From Cacajao melanocephalus (taxonomy: Eukaryota > Chordata > Mammalia > Primates > Pitheciidae): 64,000 bases of DNA. The DNA is taken from assembly GCA_963573385.1 (NCBI GenBank), contig CAUYLG010017984.1, forward strand, positions 62,001-126,000, written 5' to 3'. The translations under genes were made by a program, and so were the position numbers. Within the stretch, counting starts at the first letter, position 1; every line of letters starts with the position of its first letter. Positions 10,886 to 25,125 of this stretch are shown in pieces. The notes under the pieces are model-generated. The model saw only the letters and a program-made list of their open reading frames with translations, did not search any database and was not told where the DNA came from.

Positions 10886-11490
10886 TTAGGTAGATTCAGC
10901 AGTGAAGCAATGTGGTCCCAGGCTTTTCTTTGTTGGGAGACTTCTTATTACTGGTTCAATTTCATTACTTGTTAATGGTCTGTTCTGATTTTCTATTTCT
11001 TCCTGATTCAATCTTGGTAGGTTATATGTGTCCAGGAATTTATCCATTTCCTCTACGTGTTCCAGTTTATTACTGTATAGTTCATAATAGTCTCTGATAT
11101 TCTTTTGTATTTCTGTAGTATCGTTTGTAATGTCTCCTTTTTCATTTCTGATTTTGTTTATATGGGTCTTTACTCTTCAGTCTGGCCAAGTATTTAATCG
11201 ATTTTATTGTTTTCAAAAGCCAACTTTGTGTTTCATTGATCCTTTGTATTATTTTTTTAGTCCCGATTTTATTTAGCTGTTTATTATTTCTTTCCTTCTA
11301 CCAAGTTTGAGTTTGTCTGGTCCTTGCATTTCTAGTTCCTTGAGATGCATCATTAGATTATTTATTTGAAATCTGTATACTTGTTTGATATAGGTAGTTA
11401 ATGCTATAAACTTTCCTCTTTGCACTGCTTTTGCTGTTTCCCATAGGTCTTAGTATGTTGTGTTTTAATTTTCATTTGTAAAACTATTTT
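10886..11490 (-). mobile_element. L1 ORF2 middle fragment
   Basis: Antisense ORF2 sequence: 'ttctatttcttcctgattca', 'ggaatttatccatttcctct', 'tcgtttgtaatgtctccttt', 'caaaagccaactttgtgttt', 'tttctttccttctaccaagt', 'gctgtttcccataggtctta'. It follows the L1MA-like 3' part in the same orientation, most simply as one element with an internal deletion. All coding frames are broken. Confidence 0.85.
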
Positions 11491-11529
11491 ATGTGTAGAT
11501 TTTGCTTTGATTTATAAAGCTGCTTAAAT

Positions 11530-11640
11530 ATTCAAATATTTTTGTGTAAATATATGTAGTATATAAATATATTTATATATAGTGTATTAAATATGTTTAT
11601 ATATAAATGTATATATTTATATATAGTATGTATATATTTT
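11530..11640. repeat. AT-rich low-complexity tract
   Basis: About 110 bases of irregular 'tatata', 'aaatatattta' and 'tatgtata' units. It marks the far side of the L1MA-like insertion and may have grown at its junction. Confidence 0.8.
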
Positions 11641-12125
11641 TTGCTGATAACTATATTTATACATATTTATTAGGTAAATACCTAGAACAAGAATTCCTGG
11701 ATTATATGGACAGTGAATGTTTAACTTTAAAATAATCTAATTGCTTTTCAAAGTGACTATGGCATTTTTTCCTTTCTACCAGCAATGAGTGAAATTTGCT
11801 CTTCATCTTCAACAAAATTTGGTACTATAATAGAAATTATTTTTAGCTATTTACTGAGTATGTAGTTCTATCTTACTGTGGTTTTCTCTGGTTTTGATTT
11901 GCATTTCCCTAATGACTAATGATGTTGATCATCTTTACATGTGTTTATTTTCCATTCATATAACTTCATTATTGAAATTAATAAGACAAAAAGCATGTTT
12001 GATTGAGTTACTTGGCTTTACATTGAGTTATAAGATCCTATATTGCTATGTCCTTTGTATATTAAAAACATTTCACCTAGTTTTAGTTAGGCTTGCTTTT
12101 TGTTTTGTTACTAGTGTCTTTTGAA
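11640..12125 (-). mobile_element. Older L1M LINE, ORF2 end (resumed)
   Basis: Antisense L1M sequence: 'attaggtaaatacctagaac', 'gcttttcaaagtgactatgg', 'ctttctaccagcaatgagtg', 'gttttgatttgcatttccct', 'aatgactaatgatgttgatc'. It is the probable continuation of the piece at 10130-10264 across the nested element. The open frame at 11894-12124 is antisense to it and is not a gene. Confidence 0.75.
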
Positions 12126-13300
12126 GACTAAATTTTTTTTAATGAATTCAATTATTTTTTTGTTTGGAGTTTTTAATTTCAATCTAAGAAACTGATAAAT
12201 TCAGGGACACAGTTTTTTCTCTGATATTTTGTTCTGTAAATTTTATATTTTCAGTGGGAAAAAAGTTCTAGAATGATGGATTTTTTCCCCCCCACAGTAC
12301 TATAAAGTTGTCTTTCCACTGTCTTCTGATTTGAATAGTTTCTGGTGTGAAGCTTCCTTTCTTTTTATCTGTAGGCAATATTTCCTTTTTCATTGTCTAC
12401 CTCAATATTTTCTCTTTGTCACTGACCTTCAGTAGTTCCATTATGATACTTCTTGGAATGATTTCTCTATTTTTATTTTCTTGCGGTTCTTTTTATTTTT
12501 TGTTCTGTAGGTTTATAGTTTTCAGCAACTTGGGCAAATTCTCGCTATATTTCTTCAAGTATTTTGTTATCTTCCTGTGCCCTCCCTTTTCTGGAAACCC
12601 AATCACATAAATTGATGTTATAGAATATTTTTTTCAATCTGTTTTTTTAAACTTTCTCAGTTCCTGATAAACCCTTAGACCAAGCTAATTTAGCTTACAA
12701 ACTAAGGAAATAATCTTTGGAGGGTACTAGATGATGTTGTCCTATGTATTATGAAGCCTTTCCACTGTCACAAGTGGAAATATCAATTATTCCCGGCCCT
12801 CTGACAGTTCCAGGAATATTTTTATATTTTTCTCCTCTCTTTTGGTTCTTTCCCTGATCTCTGCTAGTTTTCTCTCATGAGTGCACAGGTAATTTCTCAA
12901 GGTAAGGTTTAGTGGAGTCCTTTGCAGATCTGCAGAACTGTCTCTCTCTGTAGCTCACTCCTCTCTCTTATCCTGCCCTGTAAAATCTAGTTTCTTTCAT
13001 CCTCCACAATTTGGTTTCTATTTCCTCAGTTTCACAAGATGGCTAACTTGTCTCCCTTTTCTTGCCTAGAAATGTCCTCTAGGTAATTAGTTGATATAAT
13101 TAAATGGCTCTTTTGTTTTGTTTTAATTCTTTTGGAGATCATAGTCCTACACTACTTGTTGTCCAATGTCTTAAAAATGTTACTTTATATATTTTTATAT
13201 ACTTTATATATAACTGTGGACTATGTTGTTTAAGGCAAAAGAGTCTTTGTTATTCCATTCTAGCCAGAAGTTGTCTGATCCAACATGCTGAGTTTATGGA
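12126..13300 (-). mobile_element. L1M/HAL1-type ORF1 and 5' region
   Basis: The order follows an old L1M or HAL1-like 5' half on the minus strand: 'tttccactgtcttctgattt', 'tcactgaccttcagtagttc', 'ggtttatagttttcagcaac', 'ggaaacccaatcacataaat', then a GC-richer 5' region ('aattattcccggccctctga', 'tatcctgccctgtaaaatct') and an end near 'gttgtttaaggcaaaagagt'. ORF1 is not open. If it joins the 11640-12125 piece, most of ORF2 between them has been lost. Confidence 0.65.
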
Positions 13301-14695
13301 GTTGATAGAAGGAAGTCAAACAGGACAAACATAGTACTGAAGGGGAGACATACTTTATATAAAAGTTCCCAGTTACTTTTGTAACTATAGTAGTTGGAGG
13401 TAGATAAGTACACTGCTTATTGGGAAAGAGAACATGTAAAAAAGAAAAAAAAGACTAAGGACAGATTCTTGGGAAGTTATACGTAAGAGAAAAAAGATTT
13501 TTAAAAAGTAGAGAATCATGCTGGACAAAAACTGAACAAATTCCAAGAAATTTGGAGTCATCCTGATAATTGATTAGAAAGTAATGAAAGAAGTTTGTCC
13601 TGATTTTGCCCCAAAAAATTTTAGCAAATTTTCTATTATAATTTTTAAAGGTATATTATTTTTTGTTGAAGAGACAGTTAGTACCGAACATTTGTTCTTA
13701 CTGACAAGAGAATGACATGGTGCCACAACGAGTGCCCATGCTTCAAATGGTGTCTGGGCAGGAGGGAGCATTTTAAACTTCTGAATTCTGACTGTCATTA
13801 AGTTCTGAATAACAAAATACACCTTGCTGTAGGCAGAGTAATTTGACAAAGGGGTCACACAACATACAGGTGATACTATCATAGAGTAGTGTAGTGTAGT
13901 ATAAGACTCGATTGAAGACTAGAAAACATTCAAGAGAATAATCTATATTCTTTTCATAACAGTAAACTCAAAACTCTGAATAGTAATTTAGCTTGTTCAA
14001 GGCACACACTCACATACATATATAAAATGATTGAATTTGATGCTAAATCAGCTCTCAAGCTGTAAAGAATTTTAATAGACTTTTAAAATATTACTTTTTA
14101 CTTGACAAGATAAAAATATTAAACAGATATTAAACTCAAGATCTTTGATCCTATACATCTTAAAATACCTCCTTGACTCCAATTTTGATTGACAGTTCAC
14201 CAGGTTAAAATAAGCAATTTTATGATAAAAATAAAATGAACTTCTGAATTATAGTAAAAACCACAGGTATCTGGAGCATTATAAGTTACACTTAAACTGC
14301 CAAGCTTTAAGTGACCAGAAATCATACATAACTCATCATGTTAATCATTCTGAGAATATTGATTATCTACTTAAACTCATTTGGAAATTCCACAAAGAAA
14401 GATTCTAAAATGATCTAAATAATTCATTATATCTTTTTTAGCAGCATATTTCAGATAAAAGTACACTTCAAAGATATGAGGATTCCACAATCAGATCTTT
14501 ACTAATTTAATGTAGCATTAAAGTTATGTCCAATTATAGGTCAGCTTTGCTTATATATTTTTGATAACTTTCCATCATTCCTGAAGATTAGATTGACTAT
14601 GGTAAAGCATCTGCAAAAATCCGCTGTCTATGTTTTAAATAGCTTTCCTGGACTCACAGTAATTTTATTTATGAAGCAAATATAAAATATTTTTA
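13301..14695. other. Unique AT-rich sequence
   Basis: No repeat family was recognised. A 102-codon minus-strand open frame (13574-13882) shows no known motif and is probably chance. A short 'gtgta' reiteration lies at about 13887-13900. Confidence 0.4.
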
Positions 14696-14699
14696 AAAT

Positions 14700-15345
14700 T
14701 ATATAATGCCATTTGGAAAGCACTTTGGCCTTAATCTATCTAACATGTGGATAGGCATACCGTATGACCTAGCCTAGGTAAATGCCCTAGAAAAATCATT
14801 TGCATGTGCACTGAATACATACATATAAATAATCATAAAAGCACTGTTAATAGCTTGAAAAGCTCAAATGCTCATCACCAGCAGGCTGCATACATTAATT
14901 GTGGTTTTAGCCATTACAATACCAGAGTATAGAACAATAAAAATAGTTTATAACACACTCAAGAACATAACTGTAGCTTACCAATATAAATTGGGCTAAA
15001 GAAGCAAGACTTAAAAATACATATTTTTTTTAAGGTTCAAAACCAGGCAAATCTAAACTTCATCCTTTGGTATGCATATCTACCTAAAGAAGAGGACAAG
15101 TGAATTATTACTTTACTACTTAAGATGGTATTCTTACAGAGTGAAGAGAAACAATTATGGTTGGAAAGGAACATATGAGGATTGCTGGAGTGAGGCAGTG
15201 TTTTTTTTTTGTTGACTTAGGTGGTGCTTACATGGATGAATACCTATTTGTGAAACAGTCCACTTGTGTTTGATGCATGTGTACCTGTTTGTAGCATGAA
15301 AAGTTTACAAAGGTATAAAATTTAAAAAATAAAAATACCTACTAA
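14700..15345 (+). mobile_element. L1ME/L1MC-type LINE, 3' end
   Basis: Sense-strand old L1: 'taccgtatgacctagcctag', 'gtaaatgccctagaaaaatc', 'ttacaataccagagtataga', 'ataactgtagcttaccaata', 'aggttcaaaaccaggcaaat', 'ggtggtgcttacatggatga' and a final 'ataaaatttaaaa'. Divergence is high and no frame is open. Confidence 0.7.
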
Positions 15346-16585
15346 TATTAGGCATATAAGAGGTTTTCAAGCTCTTTTATACATGTCTCTCGATATTTGA
15401 CTCTCTCTGCCTTTTTATTATTTACTATAGAAATATTAAGCATTTCTCTTTAGATTTCTGAACAGATTAACCTATGATTTAATGTCTTTTACTTGAAAAA
15501 ATTTTATTTAACAAACACAACTCCATCAATTTCCCCACAAGTTGCTTTCATATCTTACTATGAATAATTTATTCCTCTAAAATAATAGAGAAAGACAGGA
15601 TTTTTCTTTATGGGACATCCGTTTGTGAAACATCACTCTAATTCATGGAAGTTGTATTTTTTATTTACTTTTTAAAAAGTTTTACCTTATGTAAAATGAA
15701 CTTCGACTGCATTATACTGCAGATTAGTGATATACAAAAAGCGTTAAACATTCTTGGTTGAAATATAACAGTCTGGGATGGGATTCTTGTATTTTTTGTG
15801 ATTAGAGGAAAGAATATAGTCTACAGAGAGTAAAGGGCAGAAAATCCAGGACTATGAAATAATAGAAGAGAAATGTCAGAGAGAGAGGACCAGATACCCA
15901 GATCTTCCAAAAGACAGTATGATGTTTGTGCATGATATTCAATTTCTATAAAAACTCCTATCACCCAAAATCAATCCAAAAAGTAGTAAATTATTCAGAG
16001 GTTCAAGTTCTTCTGTGCACAGCCTGCATAAAATTTAGTCAATGTAAAGTCTAAAACCATTAAAATCTCAGGAAAATATTAAAGATAATACAGTGAGGAT
16101 CAATAAAGACAAAATGACTATTCATTAAGGATAGAATAATTCTTCTCATAGATCTGAGACCAATTTGGTGTTTAGATTCTAAGAATCTTGAGGGACAATA
16201 TGAAATAATAAAAAAAAAATTCTGGCAAAAGGAAAGTAAGCCTTCTTGTTGAGCTCAGATAGTTTCTAACAAACATTGAGTACCCTATGGGACTTTTCTA
16301 CAGTTTAAATGATATAGTACATGAAAAACACTTAAAACCATGGCTTCTAACTTGCAAAGCGGAGTAAATATTAGTATAATTCATAATATCACTACTACTA
16401 TAACTTTGATTGAATTTATTGAAATTAACTTATTTGTATGTTTATCAATAAATTTTTGAATGCTAGTTAGATTTCTTCTATCTGAATAAATTCTATAATG
16501 AAATGTACCAGTTAAGAATTCCAATGTTTAAAAATGGCATTTCTGGCCAAGAGAAAGGGTAGATAGAACCACCAAAGAAAATAAA
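15346..16585. other. Unique AT-rich sequence
   Basis: No gene or interspersed repeat was recognised. Confidence 0.4.
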
Positions 16586-16850
16586 GTGAAGAAGGTGAGT
16601 ATATTGGGAAAACAAAAAGAAAAGTTAGTATTAGTTTGGGATATCTTGCATTTGAGAGACCTATGGAAGATCCAGCTAGAGATTTTTGATAGGAATATAA
16701 TCGAAGGGAAAGTATGGATTATGAAATTTGACTTATTAGTGTTAAGCAATAAACCTCTAGGAATTAAGGAGAAAATTTAAATTAGCAACAAAATAGAATC
16801 TGAGGACTAAATGGTGAAAGGTAGAATCTAGGTGTATTTGTTAGTGTTTT
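16586..16850 (-). mobile_element. L2 LINE, reverse-transcriptase C-terminal part
   Basis: The plus strand is purine-rich, as antisense L2 is. The block 'tcttgcatttgagagaccta', 'tggaagatccagctagagat' follows antisense L2 coding sequence just after the YADD motif. It pairs with the L2 block at 17330-17665, and an unassigned insert of about 480 bp separates them. Open frames at 16528-16780 are by-products. Confidence 0.6.
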
Positions 16851-17329
16851 GATTTTTTTAGACTGAAGCAAAAAAGGGAGAGAGATTGGAGAGGGAGGAA
16901 AGGAGGCAAAAAATCAAACTGTTGGTAAGCGGAAGCCCTAGTACAGCTTTCAGACACAACTGTACCCAAGGGCTCCCATATACACCTCCAGAAATTGTCT
17001 CTCTCCTTCTCTCAGGGGGACTTTCCCTTTATTGGCTCTGTTTTCAAGCTGGCTCTTTCTCCTTGATAACACACAGCACACCTTCCCCAGCTTAGAAACC
17101 CACAGTTCAAAATATAACTTGATCCTGTTTTGCATTCACTGCCCTGGGTGAATTTGCCCATCCATGAATGATTGATGGCTGTGGCTGAGGGGATTCAATG
17201 CTCCTGAAGTCAGCCCATTGGAAGCTCATGGACTGAGGGCTGGGGAAGAGTATTACAAAAGAAAGGACACGGAGTGACGGGCTGGCAAAAGTAGCTAATG
17301 CCAATCCCTTCTGAGAAATATGAAGATTT
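16851..17329. other. Unassigned insert inside an L2
   Basis: GC content is higher than in the flanks. It starts with a purine tract (16866-16915), continues into 'tctctctccttctctcaggg' and then 'cactgccctgggtgaatttg'. Both sides are minus-strand L2, so this is probably a later insertion or a strongly diverged L2 segment. Overlapping short frames on both strands have no recognised motif. An LTR or DNA-transposon fossil is possible. Confidence 0.3.
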
Positions 17330-17665
17330 GAGGAAGGAGCTGCGAAGTAAGATAGAAAAACAGAGCAAGAATCAGAGAGATGTAAACCAGGAGCACATGC
17401 TTCTCAGAAGTTGAAGACAATTTTAAGGAAGGAGCGGTCAAGAGTGTCAAGTGCCTCAAGTAAATGAGTCGAACTGAAAACAACCCTTCACAGTTTGCTT
17501 TGGAAAGTCAAAGACTTTAACAAGGGCAGTTTCAGTGAAAGTAGAAGCCAGACTTCTGTGAGGAAGGGAAGACATCTTAGGAATTATAGATAAGCAAAGA
17601 GATAGAAAAGGAGTTAGATAAATATGTTGTGTCAAGAGAAGATTAAACACACTATAATCCAATAT
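17330..17665 (-). mobile_element. L2 LINE, reverse-transcriptase N-terminal part
   Basis: The minus-strand frame 17456-17662 contains 'FTETALVKV', the conserved L2 reverse-transcriptase string (S/T-E-T-A-L-V-K-V). The next conserved block ('LDLSAAFDTVDH' in the family) follows in a shifted frame: 'ggagcggtcaagagtgtcaa' on the plus strand is its antisense. At least one frameshift has occurred. It encodes nothing functional. Confidence 0.7.
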
Positions 17666-19726
<2,061 letters not shown>

Positions 19727-20119
19727 CCGCGTTGGCTTTTTAAGAGTCCTTTATAATTGGGAATTGACTAGCAAGTAGCTGAATATGGATGACAAATGGA
19801 TTATAAGTGTTAACTAGGTAACAGAGCTGGAATGTCAAGTAACAAGTAGGGACTGAAACATGCTGGAATGCAGACTATGAAATTGAGAGCTAAGAGGAAA
19901 CGTATCACTGAAACCTAGTCATTCATTTCTGTTGTAGCAGACTTCTTTGCTCAGCACACACATGGGGTCAGGATGAGGGATCAAACACCACCTGAATCAT
20001 TAACGCCTCTCAAGCAGCCAGAGAACAGGTTTTGGCTCTTAAATTCTTAAATAGTTATGGAGAGATTGTAAATTTCCCAAACAAAAGATTAGGGGCTTTG
20101 ATTACACTTTAATTAAAGA
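19727..20119. other. Unique sequence
   Basis: No gene or repeat was recognised. Confidence 0.4.
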
Positions 20120-20270
20120 GTCTTTAAATTTAGCTTGCATAAAAATCATCTGTGATTTCATTATTTCGGTATCAGATGCAGGTGTGAACTACAAATCTAC
20201 AATTTTTACAAACCTCCCAGATGATTCTGGTGCAGTTGGTCTGGAACTAAGAAAAACTGGCTCAAGGATT
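20120..20270. mobile_element. hAT-Charlie-type MITE remnant
   Basis: The order 'gcataaaaatcatctgtgat', 'aatttttacaaacctcccag', 'atgattctggtgcagttggt' follows non-autonomous hAT elements of the MER type ('catcagaatcacctgg' ... 'ctccccaggtgattct'). The terminal inverted repeats are eroded and the exact family is uncertain. Confidence 0.45.
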
Positions 20271-20849
20271 TAGAGATTTGCTTCTTCAGGTCAGAGACTG
20301 CTTGCTGCCTGCTGAGATTTGTTTAAATAGTGCTAAACCCATGATTCTATGACTCGTAGACTGCTTTAATGAAATCCCACATTTCTGTAACCCATGCTGA
20401 CATTGAAAATTTTATTGACGTTCAATTAAAATGAGAGAAGTTGAGAAGTTGTTTGCTTATAAAAGGTTTCTCCAGCTGCCAATTACTTTCAAGATAGACC
20501 ATGCCAAAAATGGAAAATAATTTATATCTCGATAACTGTTTGTTGACCAGATTCCTGCAAAATTAGTCTGTGCCTTTGAAAGTTATTGTGAAGCAAGCAA
20601 ACAAGCATAAAATGTTAAACAGCTGAGTAGAAAAAAAGATACTGTATTTCTTCCAGTTATGAAAACAGATAAATGCATAAGAATATATAAATTAACTTTA
20701 AATGCTCCGTCTCCCTCAGCTTAATGGAGATGTATTTTCTGTATGTTATTAACTCTTCATGTACTGTACTTGAGTGGGTTTGAATACAGAGATAATTCTC
20801 TCACAGTATTTGCATAAGTTCTACAATTCGTTTCCAGATATGATAAATT
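20271..20849. other. Unique sequence, possible conserved non-coding block
   Basis: From about 20380 to 20700 there is no repeat, and there are compact AT-rich motifs of the homeodomain type ('ttcaattaaaatg') beside 'cagctgccaattactttc'. This is compatible with an enhancer-like conserved element, but only the texture is visible. Confidence 0.3.
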
Positions 20850-20856
20850 ATACATA

Positions 20857-20870
20857 TGTGTGTGTATGTA

Positions 20871-20909
<39 letters not shown>
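20857..20909. repeat. Compound (TG)n(TA)n microsatellite
   Basis: An irregular TG/TATG run up to 20892 passes into pure TA to 20909. It is likely length-polymorphic. Confidence 0.95.
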
Positions 20910-21214
20910 GATTTTTGGAAGTCTATTTTTGCATTTAAATACAAAAAGTTATGTGCTCTGGGGCAGAGAACATTATATTAAAAATAAATATAAATCATTG
21001 CATTTCAACAAAAACCATAACTGTCATAAAATAGATTGAGGTGAGAACCCTTTTACTTCAGTGATATCTCTTGTATGGCTAGGTACAAAAACTAAATACT
21101 TGAAAAAAAATTTGTTGGGTGACTGGTATCTTCAATGAGGAGAAATCAGTCATATGTGGGAAACTGAAGGTACGCAAAACTCATCACTTTTGCCAATAAT
21201 AAAAGTAACATATT

Positions 21215-21475
21215 TGAGAACATGCTTAATATCTACTAACAGAAACTTTATATTCCTGATGTTATTTAATTCTCCCACAAACACCGTGAAAGGAGTGGAT
21301 AGTGAAATATGTGATAGTGAATATAGTGGATAGTGGATATCCCCTACTTGTAGATAGTGAAAAAATATAAGAAAGTATGAATATGTAACCCAAGATCATG
21401 TAGCTAAGAAATGGCAGTGCAGAATTGAAATCCAGGTACTTCTGACTTGCTACTACAATACGCAGGTAATATATC
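21215..21475 (-). repeat. MIR SINE with internal expansion
   Basis: Antisense MIR order: 'gttatttaattctcccacaa', 'taacccaagatcatgtagct', 'aagaaatggcagtgcagaat', 'gaaatccaggtacttctgac'. Between the halves (about 21296-21362) lies a patch of reiterated 'gatagtg' and 'agtggata' units that is absent from MIR and appears to be a local tandem expansion. Confidence 0.75.
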
Positions 21476-21629
21476 TAATAATAATTGGCTTTAGTTCTGC
21501 CTTGAATGTGTATGTATTTGTTTCTTAGCTAACCCAGGCCCACATTTCTGTTGGAGAGAAATTACCAGGACACAGGGTATACATAATGTTCATTTCAGTA
21601 GATAATGCCAAAGTTTTCCAAAATAGTTG
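21476..21629. other. Unique sequence
   Basis: No gene or repeat was recognised. Confidence 0.4.
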
Positions 21630-23265
21630 AACCAGACATGTAGGAGTGTTCTTACTGGTTCCCCCATTCAGTGAACTGGTTATTGTTTTGTCTTAAAAAT
21701 TTTATCCATTCTGGTAGTCAGGTGGTTATATTTAATGTGAGATTACTTTGCATTTTCCTGATTCCAAGTGAGATTGAACCACTTTTTACGTATTTATTGG
21801 CTATTTAGATAGGCTCTTTTGTGAAATATCGGCAAGTATTTTGCTCCTTTTAACACTGGAATATCTAAGAATTTATTCTGTAGATATAAACCCTTTGTGG
21901 TATAGGTGTAAATCTCCCCTTTACACTTTTATCATTGTGTCTTTTAAAACACAGAATATCTGGATTTTATTATAACCCAATATATCATTTATTTCTTTTC
22001 TTGTTAAGTCATATTGTGTCCTGCTTAGGAAATCATTGGTAAAACACCAAAGTCATGAAAATATTATTTTATTTGATAACTTAGAAATCTTATTATTTTG
22101 CCTTTCACATTTAGATCTATAACAATCTGATTAATTTTTATGTGTGATGACACAGGCATCAAGTGTCTCTTCTTTTTATATGGATATATGTTTGCTCTGG
22201 AACTACGTTTTTCACCTGGTGTTTTGAAGTACCAACTGTATTCTGGAGAAAGTCTACATGCATAGGCCTATTTTCAGGCTCTGTACTTTTCCATCATTGC
22301 ACCTATTCCACACTGTCTTCATTGCAGTAACTTTATAAGATCCTCAGTAGAGCAAACCTTCTTCAGCCCTTTCCATTTCTTCATAAATTACAAGATCAAC
22401 TTGTTCAGTTTTATACAATAACTTTGTAGGATTTTTATGGGTTTTATTGAATGTATAGAACAATTTGAGATGAATCAACATTTTGGTAATATTGAGTCTT
22501 TTGATTCATGAACCATCTTGTATTTCTCCATTTATTATATGTTCTTTCATTCTTGTCAGTGTGTTTTGTAGTTTTACTTGTAGTTGTTTTGCATACCTGT
22601 TGTTACACTTATTCCTTAGTATTCTTAAGTTTAGTATTTTGTTGGTTTTTTTTCCTAGGAGTTGATTTATTTCATCTAACTTTTCAAATTTCTTTGAATA
22701 TAGTTGTTCATATGATCCTTTTGTGTTCTTTTTAATGTAGTCTCAAAGCCATGTTCTTCTTTTATTTCTGGTATCAATTAATTGTGCTTTTATTATTTTC
22801 TTTTTCTTTGATTAGCTTTTCAGGATTTTATCAATAGTATTAGACCTTTCTAAGAATCAACCTGTAGCTTTGTTAATTCTTTCTCACTCTGTTTTTTTTT
22901 TTTTTTTTTTTATTTCTGCTCTTATTGTCATTGTCTTTTTTCTATTTTTTCCAGTTTATTATACAGATTTTGTTTGTTTGTTTGTTTCTATGTGGCCACT
23001 GAGGTTGCTGATTTTCAGCCTTTGTTTTTTCCTATGTATGCATTAAAGTCTCAAAATAAACATAATTTAGCTGTATTTCACATATTTAGATGGGTAATGT
23101 TTCACTGTCATACCTTTCAAAATATTTATACATTTTCATTGTGATTTATTCTTTAAGTTATGGGTTATATAGAGGTATCATAATTTGCAAACACATAGAG
23201 GTTAACTCTTTTTGCTTTATTTATATCTAGATAAACTCTACTGTAATTATATTTTATTTCAATCC
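21630..23265 (-). mobile_element. L1M LINE, ORF2 with internal loss
   Basis: Antisense L1 ORF2 from the C-terminal side: 'gtgagattactttgcatttt', 'ctgtacttttccatcattgc', 'cacactgtcttcattgcagt', 'acattttggtaatattgagt'. At about 22625-22640 it jumps to 'tcatctaacttttcaaattt', 'tcaacctgtagctttgttaa', 'ctgaggttgctgattttcag', 'tttattctttaagttatggg'. The skipped part includes the FADD catalytic motif. A T22 run lies at about 22892-22912. The open frames at 22483-22735 are antisense to it. Confidence 0.8.
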
Positions 23266-24944
23266 TTTACAATTTTTTGAGAAATAACTAATAGTCCACA
23301 TACAGAAAGAACAATGCCCTCATTATAGAAGAATACATATTCATACTAGGTATGGTGAATAGAGAGCAAATTAAGCAAGGGAGAGACATATATTATAAAG
23401 ATCTTTTAGCTGTCGTATGAAAGCAGAGAGATATGATAAGAAGCTACCTGACTCCCAGATGAATCTTTCTTAACTATTTTTTGTATGGTTTTCTTCTGTC
23501 TTAGAATTCTACTATGCTGTCTGTCCATGCTGTTAAACCGCATGCATTACATTAAAACTCTTTCATACAATTCTGTCATATTTAATTTAAAATGGGGAAC
23601 TATGTTTTTCCTGAGGAAAATATTTAATGTCCTTTCAGGTTCCAGGTTTTTGCTATTCCTCCATGTTAGAGGCAGGAGAATCAGTGCTGCAATATTTACC
23701 ACATTTGATTGCATTGCCAGAATATCAATTACTACATTGACCTACCCTATTATGCCTTCCTTCTTAGATTTGTATTAAAGTTGCTTTGTGAATTCATTAT
23801 GCATTTTGTTATGTGACTTAAATTTTAAAGCACCTATCTCCTACCCACCTATATCTATGAATTATATCCATCTAACAAATTTTGACAATGCTGCTATATT
23901 TTCACTAGTGTGAATAGAATCTTTTCGTAGCCTAGAAAAGAATTTTCTATGTTATAAACAAATAGTTCACTCATCATTTTAAGGATAAAGTTTGTGAGTG
24001 CTACCATTACATAAGAAGATTCATGATCTGCTTTGTCTCTAACTTACGCTTTATGATTCAGCATCACAGAGAGTTGATCCTGAATTTACCACCTGATTTG
24101 CTGCTAAAAGGTAAAAATCCCAAATCAAGTGTTTTCCTTAAAACTAACATTTTATGAGCAGAGTCATTGTTTGAAGTTTCTTTCCAGAATGTCTACTTTA
24201 TAACTATGAAAGTACAAATGTTTATCAAAAATAAGAAAGTAAATATAGAGAGATATAGCTATTTATTGAGTCTAAAAGTAATATTTCACAGAAAACAAAA
24301 AAGCATTAATATTTTTAACTTTTAAAGTATATTTCTGTATCTACAACACAGGTTAAGATTATTACAATTGTTTCAATGAATTTGAATTAGAAGTTTCTTT
24401 TCTGAGTAAATCTTTCTATTACTTGTATAAGCATTATCTATTCATCCCAGTTGGTTTGAATTATTTTCAAAATTAGGTCATATGTGTTAAAATTTGTAAT
24501 TACCAATTAATATGTACCATTTTTTCTGAAAATTTTTACACTATAAATTCCAAGAGAAAAATAAATGATGATATTTTCAATGATCCCTTCTTAATTTCAG
24601 TATGACTTTCTGTGCTATATTTTGTAAATTAGATTCCAGTATTGCACTGGGAATCTCAAGTCACATGTCAATGTTTCTAATACTCTAAGTGGTTTTTGCA
24701 CTGCTGTTGGTGTAGGAAGAAACTTTAACGTGTTTATTTATTAGTACAGAGGATAAGAAAGCTGGAGGTATGAAAGTAAACAGTTGTGTTATAGAGGCCA
24801 CCTTTAATTAACTCTGGCTTTTCCTCATCTCAGTGGTTTTGCCTAGGCTGTTTGTTCTGCTTAGTATGTCTATGTCACTTTATCTCATTTTCACAGAATC
24901 AAATTCTATCCTCTTATTGAAATTTAAAATTAGCCATCACTATT
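23266..24944. other. Unique AT-rich sequence
   Basis: No repeat was recognised. A 97-codon plus-strand frame (23485-23778) has no recognisable motif. Confidence 0.4.
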
Positions 24945-25125
24945 TCCAGGGCATCTTCCTACCCCATACAAACTGAAGTAGGTGCAAATCATATTTTATT
25001 GTCTCTTATTGCCAACTGTGTAGTGAGTTGGGTAGTGGATATACAGAGAGTCTCCATAGGAACATTTTCCCCTCACCTGGCACAGTGCCTTGTAAGTTAG
25101 GAGAATCAATAAGTGAATGTTTAAA
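24945..25125 (+). repeat. Possible L2 LINE 3' end
   Basis: 'Ccagggcatcttcctacccc', 'attttattgtctcttattgc', 'cacctggcacagtgccttgt' and 'aatcaataagtgaatg' echo the L2 3' end. The match is weak. Confidence 0.4.

Noticed and set aside
10527..11097. Two plus-strand frames of 105 and 61 codons
   Set aside because: They are antisense translations of L1 3' UTR and ORF2 sequence.
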